Positions 54,270-64,000 of a DNA stretch of 64,000 bases are shown here, one piece after another. Each line of letters begins with the position of its first letter. Position 1 is the stretch's first letter. The translations under genes and the position numbers were made by a program. This stretch comes from Ophiobolus disseminans (lineage: Eukaryota > Ascomycota > Dothideomycetes > Pleosporales > Phaeosphaeriaceae), in the NCBI GenBank assembly GCA_010093685.1, contig MU006248.1, forward strand, positions 248,001 through 312,000. Direction: 5' to 3'. Under the pieces are notes generated by a model. The model had not been told where the DNA came from and did no database searches. It saw only the letters and a list, made by a program, of their open reading frames with translations.

Positions 54270-55064
54270 TAAAGAAACCCAGAATTCTCCCAGATAGCCA
54301 TGCACAATCACCACCTCTGGCTACGAAGACTTTGTTGGAATGCCAACTCGTCCGAACCAGGTGGCGCACTCCAATACCAAAACAAAACTGCGCCGACACT
54401 GTCTCAGTATTGGCGTATAATGAGTCTACCACTCACCCTGACGCAAGGCACATGCACTCCGGCGCCAACATAGTGTTTCGCTCCTCGTTCTATTTTGCCC
54501 ACTGAGTCGTAAAACATCTGGTCTCTCTGCGCGGATGCGACCTGTCTGTGATGCAATCCGTCCAGGTTAGTATCTTATAGGAGACTCGAGTTTCAAGCAC
54601 TGACGAATCTTCCTAAGGACCCGGGTACCTGTCGTACCTGCGATTATGTCAGCATTGTGCTCAGGTTTCTTATGCTGACAGTGTGGTGGTGGATGAAGCG
54701 ACGGAAGGCAAGTGTGGGGAGCATGGAGCATGCAGACTCTGTCGCCCAACGACAACCCCACGACAGGTTGCAAGCAGCTGGTGGTCGAAGCACGGGCCTA
54801 TCACCTCAACAATAATGACCAGCTCAACGATATTATTTTACAACACCATAATACAACTCTATCACAACGCCATATTTTTTAGGGTTTAAAACGGTAGAAA
54901 CCTTACAAATATGCCTCCCTATAGAATTAGTCATTCTAGTGTTCATCTGACAGCTGCGTAGAGGCGTAGCTGCCCTCGTCGTCGCTGCTGCTCGTATAGA
55001 GAATCTCATCCACCAGGGCTGCAAGCATCAATTGTGACTCGACTTTGACGCTTTGAGAACGCCC
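54270..55064. other. Gene-free stretch
   Basis: No frame with a recognisable domain. AT-rich around 54820-54900. Confidence 0.4.
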
Positions 55065-55640
55065 TTAGTGCAAAGGCAGTAAGGCGTCTTCCCTATCAAT
55101 ATTATTGCTGTCCTGGGTTGCGCCTTGAGGCTGAAATTGTAAGAAACGCTTGGTGTATGGGTCTACGAGGCGGCGCACATCGCCCGCCACGACGTACGCG
55201 GGCGTTGCGTCTGTTGTAGTACTATCCTCGCGATATTTAAAGTCGCTTGGCTTGAGTATATACTGCCAATTGCTTGCAGCCTTAGTGTTGTAGTCCTCGT
55301 CGTCGTGAGCACGTACCCATCGCGCGACGCTGCGCTGCGCGACATCTCGAGAATTGCGATGGGACGGTTATCTAGCGGCTTGGCGGCCGATCGTCTGCGC
55401 GTGTCCCGCCCATCGGCGAAACTCCGGCCCATCGCCGTGTGATTGGCGGAAGTTCGCTCCGACGCCCCACCTCCCCAACCCGAACTCACCTTCAACAACC
55501 TCTCCCATCTCGCCTCCTCCACCACCACCACCACGACAATCTCGACGTCGCCCCGCGCGCTCGCGCACCTGCCGCAGCGACCTGTCAAGACGCCGACCCG
55601 CTGCAGCCTCACACTCCTCCACCACCCACTCCTCTACCAT
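55065..55640 (-). CDS. Predicted small two-exon protein, 143 residues, unknown function
   Basis: Exon 55490-55640 starts MVEEWVVEECEAAAGRRLDR and ends at a GTGAGT donor. It joins in phase across a 144-nt intron to exon 55065-55345, which is open for 93 codons and has a strongly protein-like composition (VARWVRAHDDEDYNTK, WQYILKPSDFKYRED, DVRRLVDPYTKRFLQFQP). The first exon is Arg/Glu-rich with a Gly run. The frame remains open upstream of the ATG at 55640, so a longer N terminus is possible. The acceptor (TCTCGAG) lacks a strong pyrimidine tract. No family recognised. Confidence 0.42.
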
Positions 55641-55751
55641 GCGCACAATCTCGTGAGTCACCCCCGCGCATCGCACGCTCCTGCCGGTGCTTGCACCTCG
55701 TCGGATCACCCCTTGCGCCGCTCGCGATTGCCGTTGTTTGCGCGCCACCAC

Positions 55752-56068
55752 CGCGTCTTGAGCTCCTTGCCCCGCGCCCAAAAGGCCTGGCAGATTTGAG
55801 CGACGCGGCGGCCGCAACTCAGCACTGGCGCCGTCACCACTCGACCCTCACCGCGCCTTGAGCTCCTTGCCCCGCGCCGCAAGGCCTGGCAGATTCGAGC
55901 GGCGCGGCGGGTCGAGTCCCAACGCCTCACTCCACCGCGCGCCGGACCCACAATCACAGACGCCGGACGCATCACCGCCTCCGTCGCTTCGACGAGAACC
56001 AGTCTTCGCCGTGTCTTGAGCTCCTTGCCCCCCGTCGAAAGGCCTGGCAGATTTGAGCGATGCGGCGG
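55752..56068. repeat. Three copies of a roughly 60-bp GC-rich repeat
   Basis: Copies start at about 55752, 55852 and 56010. All contain CTTGAGCTCCTTGCCCC, then AAGGCCTGGCAGATT and GAGCGA/GCG.GCGG. They are imperfect (about 85-90% alike). They lie between the small two-exon gene and the oxygenase gene. Confidence 0.85.
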
Positions 56069-56202
56069 GCCGGCGATCGTGAGCAGATGTGGCAACGAGC
56101 GCACGCTCAGGCACACGAAACGCCGCAGGCTACTGCTCGCATCGGCTGACATACCGCGCACAGATCCACGACCGTCGTCTTCGGCTCATCTACAACGCCG
56201 GC

Positions 56203-57524
56203 ATGCAGGCCCCCTCCCCGCCCGTGAACGAGCCCGCCGCCGAGTCCTCCCCGCCCTTATCCAACAGGCAGGAGAAGAAGCGCAAGCATGTCCTCGAGCG
56301 AGACGATCGGAAGCGACGACGAGGCGACGGTCAGCAGAAGATCCGCGCAGAAAACAACCTCGTGGAAACGGAGGCACACTTCTGGTACGTTCAGCCGGCC
56401 TGTCCTCCCCGAGACAAGGCCAGGCTGGCAGGGAAGGATCGTGAAGAGGTGACGAAACGAGTACTCCACCGCATACGGCACACCAAAGCCATCACCAACG
56501 TGGCGATCTTAAATCCCAACCACAAAGAAGGCGCTGAGACGCCGCGGTATGCTGCCATCCGACTTTCCGAGGTCATCGGCGAGGAGGACCGGGCTCGGCT
56601 GTCAAAACTGATAGATGCCCTCAAAGATGTAGGCTCAACCGATGTGTACGTAGCGTTTTCTGACAACCGTAGGCCGGCGCAAAGTTCGACACAACCGCGG
56701 CCCACGGCATAACCTTTCAACAGTTCTGGCTTGGGATCTGGCGCAAGTACTCCAAGGCCCCGGCCGTATCAAGACACCGCCGCGCGAACAAGAAGGTCGA
56801 CGCCGCCATTGTACCCCTGTTGACGGAAATCGATCGCCTGACCTCAAAGCGTGCCCACTCCCTTCTCGCAGAAATCGATCCTGCCACGGCCACCCGCATG
56901 CGCTGGAGCCATCGCCCTATTGCTAAATCCGCCATGCGAAACACAGACAAGCTGAGGGGCGGCCAGAAGCACGACGAGTGGTTTGACGAAGACACCCGAA
57001 GGGCTGGGACATCGGCATTCAGAATGGGGGGTATTGGGTCTATGCTGGCCGTCTCCATCTCTAGCGGACAAGGCACAGACTACCACTACGACGAGGGCGA
57101 CGACGGTTCATACTAGCTCGTCATCATATCCTTGCATGCCTAGCTGACATCTACAGGCCATTTCTACTCCGCCATCACTGTACTCGAAACTGGCGGATAC
57201 CTTGATCTGCCAGAGCTGGACGAGGCCCTGGAGGTAAAGCCCGGCGACATGGTACTATTCTTGGCAAACCAGCAACTGCACAAGCTCACAGTTGATGGTC
57301 CGCCTAATGCGGTGCAGAAGGTGCTGACGCTATGGACCGACAAGCTTTCCCTCCAGTTCGCGCAATCGTCGGCAGAGGCAGACTTTTTCCCAGCCACGGC
57401 GCTCGCCAACGACAAGAGCAGGGGCAAGGCGAAGATTGATGTTGACCAGGCTGCGCGAGGGGAGGCACTGCAGAAGTCGCTTGAGCACTGCCACGTTGTG
57501 CAGCCCGACGACGAGGATGAGTAG
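56203..57524 (+). CDS. Putative 2-oxoglutarate/Fe(II)-dependent oxygenase
   Basis: Exons 56203-56628, 56673-57105 and 57157-57524 (introns 44 and 51 nt) give 408 residues. Residues about 20-45 are basic (KKRKHVLERDDRKRRRG, probable nuclear signal). The C-terminal third shows a double-stranded beta-helix pattern: MLAVSISSGQGTDYHYDEGD with the HxD pair at His280 and Asp282, then FYSAITVLETGGYLDLPEL, VKPGDMVLFLANQQLHKL with the distal His328, and a Lys further on that could hold 2-oxoglutarate. This triad and the GD.V.F....LH order resemble TET/JBP-type and prolyl-hydroxylase-like oxygenases. The substrate (DNA base, protein or small molecule) cannot be decided. The second donor (GTTCAT) is non-consensus. 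Without splicing the gene appears as three unrelated frames. Confidence 0.55.
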
Positions 57525-57598
57525 GAGTTTGACTGCGCATGTACTATACAGACTCCCTAACCTCGAGTATGATCAGAGTCTTAACATACCCTGTACTT

Positions 57599-57634
57599 GT
57601 TGTCTTCCTGTTGTCTTTCTGTTGTCTTTCTGTT
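57599..57634. repeat. 11-bp tandem repeat
   Basis: About three copies of TTGTCTTTCTG in the 3' flank of the oxygenase gene. Confidence 0.75.
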
Positions 57635-57639
57635 GACCT

Positions 57640-58080
57640 TCTTCTACGTACCAATCATGGACTGGTGATTGACGGCACCAGTAAAGCACCGACGCGGAAC
57701 AAAAGCATGTAGTTGACGAGGAAATCAAAGAGAAGATACGCTCTTCACTGTCTCACTGCCTACCAAGCGCTAGGACCCTAGCCGCATGAATACAAGGCCT
57801 CCCTATCCCAAGCTCGATCTCCACGAGACCTCTTTTCTCACCCAGTTCCCCTCCCCCACAACCGAAGCCTGCAACCAAAAGCGAGGCTTCGTATGCGCGC
57901 GCTGCCAGCTCGGATGGGGACGATGGAAAAGATGGAGAAAAGGCCGTGGGAATCGACAGTCGCAGACGCAGCAGCTTGCCTTTACTCCCATACGAGATGT
58001 ATTGCACGGACGTTCTACCCCAAGCGCATCTTACTGTAGGTGTTTGTCAGAGACCATCATAAGATACAGCGACTAACGTC
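57640..58080. other. Intergenic
   Basis: Two overlapping frames on opposite strands (57753-58007, 57786-58076) without domains. No gene is supported. Confidence 0.4.
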
Positions 58081-60174
58081 CCTCCCTGTGTGCTGGGACA
58101 CCCTCCGTGCTGGGACGAACGAGGGGTACTTTGAATTCAAACAGACTACTATCCTCGCACATATCGCTATTAGCTACTAGACAGTATTATTATTATACTT
58201 GAGCTACTTATAAACACTTCTTTATCCTTCTATCTAAGAAATACGCTGTTATTGCCGGCTCTACGCAAAATTTACAAGCAGTCTTTTTTTATGTCTTATA
58301 GTACTGCTTTGCTGCAGCACCTCCTAGATGCCCCTAGCGACTGCGATACTCATGCAACAGTGCTGTTATGTCTTCGTAACTATATCAAAACACAGTAAGT
58401 CGTGTCTAGCTTTGTGGTCGCTGCGACACTCATGTTCACGCAAGATCGCTGCAGTAACTTGTTGCGTGGAGGATGCCTAGGGGCACTGGTATGGCCTTGC
58501 GCATCACCACCATCATCGCGATCATGGACCAAGCCAGCCAGGCGCTGGCGGAAGTGTTCTCTGCAGGCGAGTCTGCGCCGTATCGTGCAATTTCAGAGAA
58601 GAGCAATGTTCCCCGCTCCACGCTCCATCTTCGTAAACACGGTAGAGCGTCGATAGAGCTGAAGGTCCAAAGCCAGCAATACCTGACCCAGACGAAGAGA
58701 AGGCCATGGTCAAGTTTTTGTTACTACTGTCTAGTTTCGGGCACCCTGTACGAATTAAATACATACCTTCGCTAGCCTTCAGCATCGCTTGTCGGCGGTC
58801 TACTACGGCGATCAAACCAATTAAGCCACCGGGCAAGAACTGGGCTCGGGCCTTCGAGCGACGCCACAAGGAACTCAAGGCGAGGAAGGTCAGGGCTATC
58901 GACTGGAAACGACACGAGAACAATATATACCCTAAGATCGCCGAGTGGTTTGAGGTGATAGAGAAGGTGCTGCAGGATCCTGCTATACTGTCAGAGAATG
59001 TTTACAACATGGACGAAACAGGAGTTATGCTAAGCAAGCTTGGCTCAGTCAAAGTCCTTGTAGGCAGAGATGACTTGCGGGACTACAGAGGCGCAGGCGT
59101 CAAGCGCACAATGGTGACTGCAATAGAGTGCATAAGCGCTGACGGTAGGTCTTTGCTACCTCTGATAATCTGGCTAGCCGCAACCCATCGGAGCAACTGG
59201 ACCACTTACCTACCCCTGGATGGCATTATGGGCATTCTGAAAACGGATACAATGACTCAAAGATTAGCTTGGAGTGGCTAAAGCGTGTCTTTGACCCACA
59301 AACCAAAGCACTAGCTAAAGGGAAACCGCGAGTACTAATCTGCGATGGCTTTGGGACTCACGAGACCCTGGAAGTCCTGGAGTTTTGCCTTGAGAACAAC
59401 ATAGTCCTTTGTCGTCTTCCCTCTCACACCTCCCACAAGCTCCAGCCCTGTGACATCGGGCCCTTTGCCCCGCTGAAGACAGCCTATCGTGATGAGGTGG
59501 AACGACTGAACCAAGGAGGTATCGATACAATTGGCAAGGAGCATTTTACTTCTCTTTATAAGCCTGCAAGGGACAGGGCGCTATCCAAGAGGAACATACA
59601 AGCCGGGTGGGCTGCAACTGGGTTATTTCCATTTAACCCAGAGAGAGTGTTCAGAAATACACCGAGGCCGCCTGCTCAACTACCCGTTCCAGGAGCCAAG
59701 GAGATAGCGGTCGTTCCTAGTGCGCAAGATGATGTACCTCGGACGCCTATTACGCCAGTAACAGCAGAGGCTCTCATACTATTGCATAATCTGATCAAAG
59801 AGAACGCCCGTACGCTTGATGAAGGAAGCCAAAGGCGCCTACAGAGGCACGTACAGAAGCTTGCAAGTGCTGCCCGTGTATCGTTTGCGGAATGTGCCCT
59901 TCTTCAGGATCAGAATTAGTCCTTAATCAAGATAAACAAAGAGGCCAAAGTTCGTCGGTCAACAAGATCAGTAGTCCTAGAGAAGGCGAAGGTGATAAGC
60001 TATGAGGACCTCGAAGAGGCACGAGCGAAGCGTGCAGCAAAGGAGAAAACATCCTAAGGCAAGGTAAAACGCGGATGCAGCAGAACTAGTGGTGCAGATG
60101 AGCGAAGCAGCAGAGCCATGGAAGGCGCCGGTAGCACGAATGTATTAGGACGGTGTTAAAGCACAAGTGTCACT
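58081..60174 (+). mobile_element. Pogo/Fot-like DNA transposon with decayed DDE_1 transposase
   Basis: The left end holds two GTGCTGGGAC direct repeats (58088-58120), suggesting a terminal repeat; no matching right end is seen. The transposase runs from about 58473 to 60170. It has an N-terminal HTH (YRAISEKSNVPRSTLHLRKH), then NNIYPKIAEWFEVIEKVL, NVYNMDETGVMLSKLG (first Asp), VLICDGFGTHETLEVLEFCL (second) and KLQPCDIGPFAPLKTAYRDE (third). Two frameshifts (near 58685 and 59210) and stops TAG (59917) and TAA (about 60054) break it. The tail continues as NKEAKVRRSTRSVVLEKAK. The stops suit C-to-T change. It is inactive as written. Confidence 0.88.
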
Positions 60175-60362
60175 GAGATTAGATACGCGTTGTTGTTGCA
60201 AGGGCACCTTTTTATAGATATCATAATATATCAATGTTGACTGACTTACGATGGGCCGCAGTACTCCTCTTGGCCTAGGTGCGGCCTCGCTGCTCAGTCG
60301 ACCTACGAAGTTGCAAACCACGATCGACCAGCATACTACGTCTATATCGCACGCATCGCACC
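60175..60362. other. Spacer between the pogo remnant and the NACHT-WD40 gene
   Basis: 188 bp containing whatever promoter the NACHT-WD40 gene has. It is AT-rich at 60190-60240. Confidence 0.4.
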
Positions 60363-63277
60363 ATGGACGGTCTTTCGGGCGCAGCAAGCGTCATCGCTGT
60401 AATCGATATATCCGCTAAGATCGGCTCGCTGTGCTTCCAGTACTCCAAGGCTGTCAAGGAAGCGAAGGACGATATCGAGCGCGTGCAGAGAAAAGTTGGC
60501 AACATGGAGCGTATCCAAAAGAACATCAAGAAGCTATTAGAGGGACGACACAAAGCACGCTTCTCAACTACCAATCGCCTCTTCGACTTGCTAAGCCAAT
60601 GTCTTGAGGAGCTGAAGGACATAAAGGTAAAGTTAGATCGAGGGAAGACTCGCAAAGCCATGAGTCGGTTTGGAGTGCGAGCTCTACAATGGCCGTTCAC
60701 TAGCAAGCAGGTGGACAAGATCGTTTCGAATTTAGAAGGGTATGAGCAGACCTTCGGTTTGGCGCTGCAGGTTGATCAGACGTAAGCTTCTGCACCCGGA
60801 TCTGTGATGCGCAAGCAAAAGAAACTGACTAGCTTCTAGAGATCTAATGCTTGACGTTGACCGGAAGCTAGACCTAGTAACTCTAGATGCCCACAAGCTC
60901 CATCAAAAGCTAGACCTGGCCGGACTACCTATCGCCCAAGGCGCATGCTACAACTCTCGCGACGAAGAGCACAACGCACGGTGCCTACCAAACACACGAA
61001 CTGAGCTACTGGACAACATCACAACATGGGCGCAGAACAAGGATAGCAAACCTATATTCTGGCTGACCGGCATGGCTGGCACGGGAAAGTCTACCATTGC
61101 GCGGACGGTCGCTCAGTCGTTTGCCAGTCGCGGCCAGCTAGGAGCAAGCTTTCTTCTTCAAGAAAGGCGAGGGCGAGCGCGGCAACGCCTCGCGGTTCTT
61201 CACCACTATTGCTAGCGAACTTGTGGTGCACGAGCCGGGCGTGGTACCTGGGATAAGGAAGGCGCTCAATCAGGACTCGAAGATCGCGGATAAGCCTCTA
61301 AAAGACCAGTTTGAGAAGCTGATTCTGCAGCCACTTTTGGACATAAAGCAGGCTCGCTCGCAGGCATTGGTGCGTGTTGTTGTGATAGATGCGCTAGACG
61401 AATGTAAGCAAGAGCAAGACATTCGAGCAATCCTTCAGCTGCTGGCTCGCACAAAGGACATCCAGCTAGTGCCATTACGGATTGTGGTGACTAGCCGGCC
61501 CGAGCTCCACATCTGCGTCGGTTTTAAGGAGATGCCAAACGGCACATACCAAGACCTAGTCCTCCACAAAGTCTCAAGGAGCACGATTGAGCATAACATA
61601 CGTCTTTTCCTAGAGCATGAGCTCAGCGCGATACAAAAAGAGCGTGCGTTAGCCCCAGACTGGCTAACAACACAACAGATTCTAACCTTGGTCGAGCTGG
61701 CTGTGCTATTGTTCATCTACGCTGCTACCGTATGTTGTTATGTTAACACAAAAGGGGGCAACCCTGAAGAGTACTTGAACAAGCTGTTGCAGTATCCAAA
61801 GGCGACCTTTTCACAGCTCGATCGAACCTACCTTCCCGTCTTAGACCAACTACTTAGTGAGCAGGAAGAGAGGGATAAGGAAGATTGGCTGCACGTATTC
61901 CGTGGGCTTGTAGGTAGCATAGTTATCTTAAAGAGCCCACTCTCTATCGGCTCCATCGCGCGTCTTCTTCAAGTCCCACAGAAGCAAGTCAAGCGTCGGC
62001 TGGACGCCTTGCACTCCGTCCTTAGTATTCCCAACAGCGAGGATGTTCCGATCAGGCTACTGCACTTGTCTTTTCGAGAGTTCCTTGTTGACCCTCATAA
62101 ACAGGGAAGAAGTCCGTTCTGGGTGAACGAGAGGAGCACACACCAAAAGCTCACATCTCGCTGCCTGGAACTCATGTCTGGACCAAGCGACCTGCGTCAG
62201 GACATGTGCAGCCTCTCTGGGCCTAGGGTGCTAAGGAGCGAGATCGACAATGGAACAATCGCTAGCAGTCTCTCACCTGAACTGCAGTATGCATGTCGCT
62301 ACTGGGTCGATCATCTTAAGCATAGTGGGCAAGATATTGTCGACGGAGACACAACACACCTCTTTCTCCAGAAGCATCTTCTTCATTGGCTTGAAGCTAT
62401 GAGTCTTATGGGAGTGTCAAGCAGATGTGTTCGCCTGCTCGACGGCCTCGAGGCGATTGTACATGTAAGACCCTTATAAAACAACTTCTTAGTGCTCTGC
62501 TAACGTACAATATAGCTATTTGCAAGCCTTACATCAACCTTTCTTCACGACGCTGAGCGTTTTGTACTGAGGTTCCAATCTGTGCTCGCGGATGCGCCGC
62601 TGCAGATCTATTGCTCCGCGCTTGTGTTTGCACCAGAGAGGAGTCTGATACGACAGACTTTTGTGGACCAAGTGCTAGAGAGAGTTAAGATGCTGTCTAT
62701 GAAAGAAGCAGACTGGGACGATTGTCGCAGCACGCCGGAGGGCCATTCCAGGGAAGTCAGCGCGGTGGCCTTCTCGCCAGACGGGCAGCTGGTCGCGTCG
62801 GCATCCCACGACAACACCGTACGGCTGTGGGAGGCGGCCACAGGGACGTGTCGCAGCACGCTGGAGGGCTATTCCTCTACAGTCACGGCGGTGGCCTTCT
62901 CGCCAGACGGGCAGCTGGTCGCGTCGGCATCCTGCGACAAGACAGTACGGCTGTAGGAGGCGGCCACAGGGACGTGTCGCAGTACGCTGGAGGGCCAGTC
63001 CGAGTACATTTTCAACATGGCCTTTTCTTCTGATGGCCAGGTCCTCCACACTAATACTGGCGATATTTCTTTGTCACCCCTCTTAATCGTACTATCCTCT
63101 CCTTGGCAACAAGAGCAGTCTTCTAATATCCTGGTGCAGGACCAGTGGGTATTGCGCAACCAGCAACGCTTCCTATGGCTCCCGTCTGAGTATCGAACAA
63201 GTCGAACAGCAGTATACATTAACGTAATCTGTTTAGGTCTCTCATCTGGCCGTGTAGTCTTACTTGCAGTTCTTTGA
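60363..63277 (+). pseudogene. NACHT-WD40 (HET-E/NWD-type) NLR gene with one frameshift and one nonsense codon
   Basis: Introns at 60782-60839 and 62465-62515 are consensus. The N-terminal domain starts MDGLSGAASVIAVIDISAKI (helical, fungal NLR head). The NACHT P-loop is WLTGMAGTGKSTIARTVAQS. Near 61148-61160 one extra base shifts the frame; the correct frame resumes at once and runs on with VVVIDALDECK (Walker B) and VVTSRPELHI. The third exon has WD40 units with a 126-bp period (VSAVAFSPDGQLVASASHDN, TVTAVAFSPDGQLVASASCD). In the second unit TGG has become TAG at 62954. A typical C-terminal segment (WVLRNQQRFLWLPSEY) follows to 63277. Only two full repeats remain, against the ten or so usual in active relatives. 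Confidence 0.88.
62762..63013 (+). repeat. Two nearly identical 126-bp WD40 units
   Basis: Units begin at 62762 and 62888 and share long identical runs, including the block that encodes FSPDGQLVASAS. High identity between units is the mark of concerted evolution in HET-E-type receptors. Confidence 0.8.
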
Positions 63278-63780
63278 TAACACGAGTACGTTCTTGCTAA
63301 TTCTCCTGCATCAGTAATCTTTTTATTTATTTTATAACTTCATTTTATTAGAGGGACGGGGATGCAAGGAACTATATACGCAGGGTATTTGCCACATAGA
63401 AGCTTCAGGAACATAAATGTAAGAGGTTAGACCTCTACTGTCCTCAGTGGATACACTTCGGCTCATTGGAATATCATGGAACGTCATGGAATGTCCTGGA
63501 ACGTCATGGAATGTCCTGGAACTAGCCAGAACAAGATATGTTCTTCCAATAAGGATAATTATCACAGAAGGTATCTGTACAACGCCACGCATCTTGTATA
63601 GTAATACTATGCCCGTGCGCGGGTCGCCTCACGAACAACATGCTTACTACTACCAAAATGAGGTTATTGTTAACGCTGCAATAGCTATTTTAACTTATTT
63701 TTTTGGCGGAGTGACTTGCAATATGCTCGCGATGACTTTGCATTATCTATATTTGGTGGGAACCTTAATGGTGCGGCCAC
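63278..63780. other. Gene-free stretch with a short tandem repeat
   Basis: Downstream of the NACHT-WD40 gene. Only short frames occur. It includes the 10-bp repeat at 63467-63523. Confidence 0.45.
63467..63523. repeat. 10-bp tandem repeat
   Basis: Five to six units of the type TGGAACGTCA / TGGAATGTCC in alternation. Neighbouring units differ mainly by transitions. Confidence 0.85.
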
Positions 63781-63781
63781 G

Positions 63782-63926
63782 AGAGTTTGTAACGGTGTGT
63801 GGAGAGGGGAGTACTGCGCTGAATTAACTATCTGAGGTGGGCAGATCCGCTTATATACATGACCGTACATGAGCTGTCCCAACTTGTGCTAGAGTAGGTC
63901 TGGGCAGAGCCCAAACCGTTACAAAT
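63782..63926 (-). promoter_or_regulatory. Orphan inverted copy of the BTB gene promoter
   Basis: Read on the minus strand this block matches 6220-6365 with about a dozen substitutions and two single-base gaps. It includes the TGTACGGTCATGTATATAAG TATA region and the ACCTCAGA..G.AATTCAGC leader. No BTB start or domain follows on the minus strand below 63782. Confidence 0.8.
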
Positions 63927-64000
63927 GAGAAGAATGGCAAGCTTGTTTGCGGCAAAGGGGCAGGGATTGACTGGTGGAGATACCAGAGCCAGGTTCTCGT

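Noticed and set aside
54013..54432. Minus-strand frame of 139 codons
   Set aside because: It runs through the TA/TG microsatellite and the GGGCAA repeat, so its translation is mostly repeat-derived.
1..64000. tRNA, rRNA or CRISPR features
   Set aside because: Scanning for T-arm GTTCRA-type boxes with matching acceptor stems and for regularly spaced repeats gave nothing convincing; a covariance search would be needed to exclude a tRNA.

Overview
The window is nuclear DNA of a filamentous ascomycete (Pezizomycotina, most likely a dothideomycete). The genes are monocistronic and lie on both strands. Introns are short (about 43-130 nt) with GT..AG ends and CTAAC/CTGAC-like branch sites. The gene content is typical: an AA9 polysaccharide monooxygenase, a GH7 cellulase, HET and NACHT proteins, a Zn2Cys6 regulator, an APSES cell-cycle factor and an HsbA-type secreted protein. 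I built exon models by hand from splice sites and reading frames; several genes are invisible as single open reading frames.

Layout. 0-12.3 kb holds the tail of a MATE-like transporter, an AA9 enzyme, a zinc-type enoyl reductase/dehydrogenase, a HET-domain protein, a BTB protein, a conserved unknown, a 73-residue protein and a GH7 endoglucanase. 12.3-19.1 kb is gene-poor, with partial or cryptic small genes, and ends in a five-exon Zn2Cys6 regulator. 19.4-20.9 kb is a strongly strand-skewed region with four copies of a 20-nt motif. 22.6-44.5 kb is the conserved core: an AAA+ ATPase with a charged N-terminal region, a PTEN/TEP1 phosphatase, a large membrane protein, a NACHT-ankyrin protein, a two-TM protein, an HsbA-type protein, a GNAT acetyltransferase, an LYR protein and, divergent from it, an Mbp1-type APSES factor.

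Accessory part. 45-50.2 kb is a nest of decayed transposons: a mariner-like transposase, a pogo-like C terminus, a perfect 55-nt palindrome and a multicopy-element protein with one nonsense codon. The nest is bracketed by a 55-bp direct repeat. Most stops fit CpA-to-TpA (RIP-type) change. A GCN5-type histone acetyltransferase follows immediately. 51.7-55 kb looks empty but hides a four-exon, 54-residue cysteine-rich gene. 55-57.5 kb carries a small two-exon gene and a putative 2-oxoglutarate/Fe(II) oxygenase. 58-60.2 kb is a broken pogo-like element, and 60.4-63.3 kb is a NACHT-WD40 gene disabled by one frameshift and one RIP-type stop. The last 200 bases contain an inverted, roughly 90% identical copy of the BTB gene promoter at 6.2 kb.

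Functional links are modest. Two secreted cellulose-active enzymes and a Zn2Cys6 regulator share the left part. Three incompatibility/immune-type genes (HET, NACHT-ankyrin, NACHT-WD40) are spread along the window, the last beside transposon debris. No rRNA, tRNA or CRISPR array was recognised.
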